A stretch of DNA of 64,000 nt from assembly GCA_024277115.1 (NCBI GenBank), contig JAJRVW010000052.1:1-64000 (forward strand), in the 5' to 3' direction. Positions within the stretch are counted from its first letter, which is position 1, and every line of letters begins with the position of its first letter. Both the position numbers and the translations under genes were made by a program. This stretch comes from Calditrichota bacterium. GTDB taxonomy: Bacteria > Calditrichota > Calditrichia > Calditrichales > J004. Below are positions 62,501 through 64,000 of this stretch, piece by piece. The notes beneath the pieces are model-generated. The model saw only the letters and a program-made list of their open reading frames with translations. It was not told the DNA's origin and did no database searches.

Positions 62501-64000
62501 GTAGATGTAACTGAAAAAGTAACCACAACGCCTGAAACCGGGTTGCTGTTGGTATCGACAACACTTACAACAAAATCGGCCAACCCTGTACCCACTACGC
62601 CTGTTTGGTTATCACCGCTTACAATAAGTAGCGAATCGGCATTTGAAGCCGTAACATCTGCGATAAATTCTACGGGTGGTAAACCTGTATACGTTGCGCG
62701 TGCAGTATCTTTTTGTGCAGAGGAGGAATTTCTTAAACGCCAGGAACTTCTTGAAATACCAATAACGTCAGTCGGGTCGCTGGAAGGTGTTAGTATCGCG
62801 CCATCGTTTGTGGTCGAGGTCCAGGCAATGGTTCCCCCCGGAACAACATTACCGTAAAAGTCGGTTAATTTGACGGCGAGCGAATCGGACAATACATTTG
62901 CCGCTGTTCCTGCAAAGGACTGAGAAGATGCCGCTGCAAGTGTGGTTGGCGTACCCGCGGTTACTTTGACAATTCCGCTATAATCGTTAATAGTGCCGGA
63001 TGTAATCTTTATCCGTCCGGAATTGACTGTCTCGGCTGTAAATACATTTGATGTTGCCGCCGTTCCCGTTCCAAAAGTTCCGATCACATCGCCTTCGGTC
63101 GTCCAGGTGACACTTTCATCCTGGCGATAATTGCCATTGGCATCATAACCCGCCGCGTATAAAGTAAGTGTTTCCCCGGCAGCTTTGGTGGAATCATTTA
63201 AAACAACTCCGCCACCACCTGTAGCCGTTCTGATCTCCAAAGAAGCCAATGCACCAACGGAAACCGTGATCGTCCCTGTGGCATCATCGGTAAAAGCGCT
63301 GCTTGTGGTGATTGTACCCGATCCATCAGACGTGGGCACATAAATTGTGCTTGACCCGCTTGTTGAACTGAGGTCGCCAACATCCAGGGTTCCGGTTACG
63401 CCCCAGGTCACACTTTCATTACCACTAAAATTGCCATCCGCGTCAAAACCGTTGGCATATAAATTTAAAACTTCACCGGTTGTTAAAGCTGGGGTTGTGA
63501 TTTCAGTTCCGGTTCCACCGGGTGCATCCATAATCAAAACAGAGATTGTCGTCCCGGCATTTATGGTAATTACACCGGTAATATCATCCACCACACCACC
63601 CGCATTATCCGTGGCGGTTATTTTGCCCGTTCCCGAATTTGTGGCGGTAAAAGTGATGCTGTTTGTCGGGTTGGATGGGCTTAGGTTGCCCGAGGCAATA
63701 ATGCCACTTCCCGTCCAATTGGACGAAACCAATCCTAAAAAATTACCCGTGGCATCATAACCTGCTGCATAAGCTGTGATGGCCTGATCGGCAGTAATGG
63801 TCGAATCAATCAATTCCGGGCCATTGGCCACATTGCTTGTCTGGATGCGAATCTCGGCCAACGAACCGGATATAACCGGCAGAACAATCGTATCCAAAAC
63901 CGTGTTAAACACAACCTGAATACTGTCATCCGCACCGGAGGTTGTGCTGGCCGTATATGTTGCTTCGGCTACTCCGTTGGCATCAATTACATCTGTGGTT
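50578..64000 (-). CDS. Giant secreted multi-repeat protein, 5' end outside the window (partial)
   Basis: At least 4,470 residues. The frame stays open to the window edge: upstream of the GTG at 63912 it reads DANGVAEATYTAS and SGADDSIQVVFNT, so the start lies beyond 64000. Three repeat classes are seen: invasin/Big_1-like Ig domains (64000 to about 61750; VKAVDQFGNAVSGTTVTW); about 17 CARDB-like units of ~140 residues (61740 to 54570), each opening with an S-x-GQ motif and V-x-V-x-V-x-N-x-G; and about eight longer stalk-like units (54565 to 51500). It ends with a FlgD/T9SS-like sorting domain (50905-50578): YIYPNPFGRG, VYTLLGELVWS, WDGKNNNGKRV. Likely a surface filament or adhesin exported with help of the PorV-like neighbour. 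Confidence 0.88.
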   Translation of the reverse strand, partial: TTDVIDANGVAEATYTASTTSGADDSIQVVFNTVLDTIVLPVISGSLAEIRIQTSNVANGPELIDSTITADQAITAYAAGYDATGNFLGLVSSNWTGSGIIASGNLSPSNPTNSITFTATNSGTGKITATDNAGGVVDDITGVITINAGTTISVLIMDAPGGTGTEITTPALTTGEVLNLYANGFDADGNFSGNESVTWGVTGTLDVGDLSSTSGSSTIYVPTSDGSGTITTSSAFTDDATGTITVSVGALASLEIRTATGGGGVVLNDSTKAAGETLTLYAAGYDANGNYRQDESVTWTTEGDVIGTFGTGTAATSNVFTAETVNSGRIKITSGTINDYSGIVKVTAGTPTTLAAASSQSFAGTAANVLSDSLAVKLTDFYGNVVPGGTIAWTSTTNDGAILTPSSDPTDVIGISRSSWRLRNSSSAQKDTARATYTGLPPVEFIADVTASNADSLLIVSGDNQTGVVGTGLADFVVSVVDTNSNPVSGVVVTFSVTSTPAGATGYSLLNNSVTTGATGQASTTLTLGDKVGTYEVTAFNASLITLDNVFTSTATVDAVNALSIFSGNGQSGTVATALTNNIIVKAVDQFGNAVSGTTVTWQPTTGGSINNLASTTTNAAGLDTVSWTLRTSSGPDTLLAILTGLDTVIYTASANAGAANSLAVLSGNNKTTVAGSNQKIEARVLDQFGNYVSGQNVSFLPAENMSALVSTSNDTGLVSAVYRAPSDQDSSIAQAVLTSPADTASFKVYGLRYVSNSLSPKSTAAGATVAFSAQVTNPGPGPVLLNTTKSTLVISDGALTTSETLSTPSSLPANSTSTLQFNSAVIANFASGSYTPEITLVGSGVDTLMNGTLLTDAGELSISPLQIGTIQITSIPDSLIKVGSTISTIQMSVKNNGVNTIRGIVPTLSVSPTDFTETFLPLSSDPDSILTGQTNIYRFSMDIPGGTTLGLYTIDGSVTGTNLGEAVSDVGADQTEEFRTINSATLTWTDYSPQTVSEGQNVAFTPSVTNGGAFDIILDKNTTTLTFGADVFNLASNQTLEAGASTDLTFSAANLTILSNTYVGTLALNGTETGNTISSTITTTAATLPDLTVQTVASLGYTSQTLSSATVSQGKTGESFTITVTNNGEASLKINSPDSIVVFVDGAEISTLSSDYSASLSSHAISDFPVTITNSASVSFIYTIDVNENATVATDVFSSRIAATDINSSLTTRTSSVSNPSWDVLTKSALAITALSATATQVSQGQSGLTVDVTIQNTGSVTANVDSVYLDFLRNVNTFTHNATFPVTLAGGASTTVQFSVTIDANAATGLDSIRAISTGQNNNTLATLSTTSPYLDAWTVFDAAHIVINAVTSTTREVNRGQLGVPVKVTISNEGLGTVLVDNIQLTNLPANSTTNTRITAIDSITAGQTINYQFQSDILQTAADTVLLGAQFDGRDRISNAAVQETVAAIADTFFVGSPSTLRIDSVYAAFNSFSQGQDNLDVRVRVTNAGKSEALLDSVLLDLTGVDAINPNAGNTLSYSQVTVFEVTPFSLPAGQSTVILYRLNSSTASRDSGDVQIDARAYGTDGLNNNALTPDLSADAKKDTVLLQTPANPVVTQIFNAPASVTTGQTGINVNLRVKNQGSATARLENVLLNFFNGLNANKNGDYTRQYISPALPATLLGWDSVDVTYTIGVGDSAELGTMEMRGDAQSTELNRNLSISNTSSTLASWNVIGTGALEVLSVLPDRDSVSTGQQNVPVLVTIRNGGATSARVDSIALSISRGSYDSLYVLPAAILTSGQSAQYTINADVLSSSVSGVATLDASVYGVDLDNSQAISDANSDSTASWLVQQAVNISITENTPTQVSTNQIFIPKVTVVNSGEARLIIDTSATRLYPKNAPTNFVKLAASSPGIVEANQTVQLIFNSFSTSVATVDSLKLELAGTENNGTYNNIHTAPDVLTVQSQAVMDIASTVAVADSVSQGDTEQVSIFIDNTAQAGLVVDSLVMNEYGNLTNLSPALPFTINGGLQQEFIATIDVNNTTATGTILLDVSGFGHDANNTSASANDGNATTPDSWFVTTAPVVTVSRVTSVDTIVTQGQSGVLVDVTVRNDGQTPVLVTNMSLVPQIGMYTQTWPAFNFRINGNDSVTVTTTIDVATNSATGTDSLFAQVDYQNIYSGASTQFTGAAFHKWDVSGTPTVNIVSVETDPTSVSQGQGPIDVQVRVENIGTSAAVIDSVNLNFKNGNSNYTIGSVSPSLPFTLNAGLDRVFTIPVTLTGTTQTGLDSIFAQLNVTESVSQAKSVITDTRVNDSWRVQVRPLVTIDSVSVNPAQASSGQSGLIASVYVSNKDTVNVSRASAQLDSVRLVMKLASVEHNDQFSINRTLIPSIPLVLQEGTNTRFDFDLDVNANALTGTYSADAYAESQDINDGTQSIHSAAILAGQLAVQSVAMLAVDTLWVVPDSISQGQTHGRIYVQISNNGQAAATINGSALSSPDLSELQELFLGPATPFNLLGGTKDTLVYSFVASDIFNGLVRVNATVDGEDNNSGTALSATNANPTHFLIQTPASPSVASSTPNSSPGNELVQFRIKIVNSGEATIVLNPALTTITIGGTLTLPLDATSPTVIAATPDTTELIFVADSLKSLSPGEHTLQVRLKGTTNKADYDNTLDAGSFAFGEGLIVITDIVFVDNSTLLQGAKDVKVNMLVSNSNAPLLIDSIATKPIFKLAGSEKFVQNLRRRATDTLTVLPLSDSVLEFIFDVPDTYPIGTTDVSGHLSLDGGTLIITSGTLATMVVESAAQASYVANTTTPDSVINSQKVSFQLSFQNTGTAGLALTQDSTYIEFPGFPGVPRRNLTGSFTLGGDSAITAVAFSEIEIPSSEPLGLQDIVWRIKGSMLNGDSYENSGTASSAFEIIPTADLAFNPIAITETQVLRGQDSVKIDYTLENSGASDALITTMDFDFTNKGNSVKSQWINISTGLFPDTVAANSTKTFNVFFNVAQSADTGMVIPAPTVSFRDIRTQDITLSSSAITTNDQVEVIIPASLRIDSLYFASAGNTPNAPLVNDGQSFILAADITNNGAVNVATGLAILKKGIAAVDTVSISNLAAGSSATFTFAKDSILTIPSTDPVYSVALQSLIDFAGNTVSVEQPLDNSEKVIIQNRRTLSINSSLDTLRVTKNQKFRISATISQGGASGFQPGSVTLVLPGNGNYALTSGEAQNKTITEEILSASWDVVANAASNNDVLRVQFASVPLDDNTGKPVVVIKDNAEIIVSAEETGSISVDSFIKSGPVANNDTVSTAQQFELRAQISLNKMLQDTTATLNLPEGRGYSIVGASVKAVTGEFVTWQVVAPAQLPTQGANKDTFTVSVNGDDINTGETVSTLSSGLIVFLEERATLSLSSQIISPQGAKDGILSTQQSFVLQTQVANSGDAAFEAGGSILLEAHGGLLFTDNGDSTLVLNNFGTAVINKTLTASSNPGSGSISSTIQNIPNDENSLAPALVKIDQVQNNVQVRQRANLVLQIDKTGAAANQVTRATGQAFQIKALVRNNGFADVDTSGGRHFLVIDTTGTGIRLSDGETARKSFKIDSTTFWNVNGPAGEGIKTFFIAPENNKHPLDENENISAFRSVAAQRDSLSIDFIEVKDIVLDAKFGNGFDSVIVAINQEAIFVEANINFDPQLDLVKNVELILPQDGGYSIQEGNLVTDISLDSLSKKVVWKIKAPEVKGTGFDSLTIRVFGKSSQGFDKTTEQKLAIKTVSIARLALQLSIDKPDGATDGEVSEGQAFRLKGIVINREKESPVSETGEVQLTTFDTQFFSLIDTVDNRLVIDASTTREFRVDSVFYWWVRATSETPLSVSSLFKKGNKPALSAKKGRDAEVIELSLNQKISKRNKILQAFQSINATRAVGESIVATITRVPEDDRLKKTAQVENYTDEQTVKVVKAAFIKIASTSVPDKISTGQVFTYTVTAGERSSNLLSPEAIFFLPESFANDNALTIPVPVNEVTGKASININVPIDYTGSPKDTLKVVLSGVDKNTSQGSTQSLIQNDIVEIQIRPDLKISSTIVGPVSAENKQQLSFGQELQIQVWADLAETTSPLAYADLAGEGVISLDTEKLFAEGFTLANGENVDKSFTLLGQENALLWRIIAPESSVNSSITFNFTTKPSDANSGSEVFSSKPSTTPYAILVRQKEIVLRANKDLVSSASFVQGQNNLPLLAFDISNSGYGDSLFVDSLAIGFHKAGEDPLEENLLDATALAKMFARLKVVNAQYFLEGLGKTSATNIAEIYADITVDNSSPNAFGLEFQKELRIAPDSVVTIVITADVKADAIIQSFRSKLEDITLFDVNNAIKLLPVNESSQDFIGASESASEPQVVVSSNVDKSFYIYPNPFGRGQTTDERIAYFNVYLKEPSEVTIRVYTLLGELVWSSQTKTLTGAHSRQFSWDGKNNNGKRVLNGAYIGVMESKPTAGGSVKRAIIKIAYIK

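Noticed and set aside
63910-63912. GTG as start of the giant gene
   Set aside because: The frame continues open and domain-like to the window edge, with no signal peptide at the GTG.

Overview
The window comes from a bacterium of the FCB (Fibrobacteres-Chlorobi-Bacteroidetes) superphylum, most likely the Calditrichota or a close relative. The evidence is the PNPFNPST-type C-terminal sorting domain on a secreted metalloprotease, a PorV/PorQ-like protein fused to TPR repeats, DUF4175/DUF4159 and PEGA proteins, many Gln-ending signal peptides, and moderately AT-rich DNA with many intergenic dyad repeats. This is inference from family composition; no rRNA, tRNA or CRISPR array was seen.

Left part (1-24.8 kb): mostly housekeeping and scattered metabolic genes. 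On the minus strand lie a Nif3-family protein, a TRAP P (DctP) and T (TatT) lipoprotein pair without membrane subunits, and a slipin/NfeD pair. Next come a membrane-anchored MutS-like ATPase, a DUF2277 protein, an atypical SDR lacking the usual Tyr/Lys, a split AtuA pair, exonuclease III and an Ig-repeat lipoprotein. LarB/LarE (nickel-pincer cofactor) follow. A probable minus-strand run (DUF4139, PEGA membrane protein, RarA, small unknown protein, secreted EEP-family protein) and valS complete this part.

Middle (25-39.4 kb): a secreted M43-like zinc metalloprotease with a T9SS sorting domain, a WD/propeller-like lipoprotein, an RsmB-family RNA methyltransferase, and a squalene synthase gene broken by one in-frame TAA. 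Then come a YggN-like protein, a PIN-PhoH ATPase overlapping mutY, and a patatin-POTRA-barrel protein.

39.4-40.5 kb is a small mobile neighbourhood. A BrnT-like toxin and CopG-type antitoxin sit at the 3' end of the DUF4175 gene, and a displaced, about 91% identical copy of that gene's last ~30 codons lies on the far side. That relic is itself split by a 223-bp MITE-like element with near-identical terminal inverted repeats and an 8-bp target duplication. The intact DUF4175 copy serves as the empty site.

Right part (43.8-64 kb, all minus): DUF4159-DUF4175, then (upstream, behind a terminator) an apparent operon. It runs: giant secreted repeat protein (over 4,470 residues, continuing beyond the window), PorV-like/TPR outer-membrane protein, a 1,092-aa RsbW-like kinase/SpoIIE phosphatase fusion, and a STAS protein. 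The fusion and the STAS protein share a transposase-like helix-turn-helix module. The suggested theme is a secreted giant protein and its outer-membrane partner co-encoded with a self-contained partner-switching module that may bind nucleic acid directly; this is the strongest candidate for an undescribed system here.
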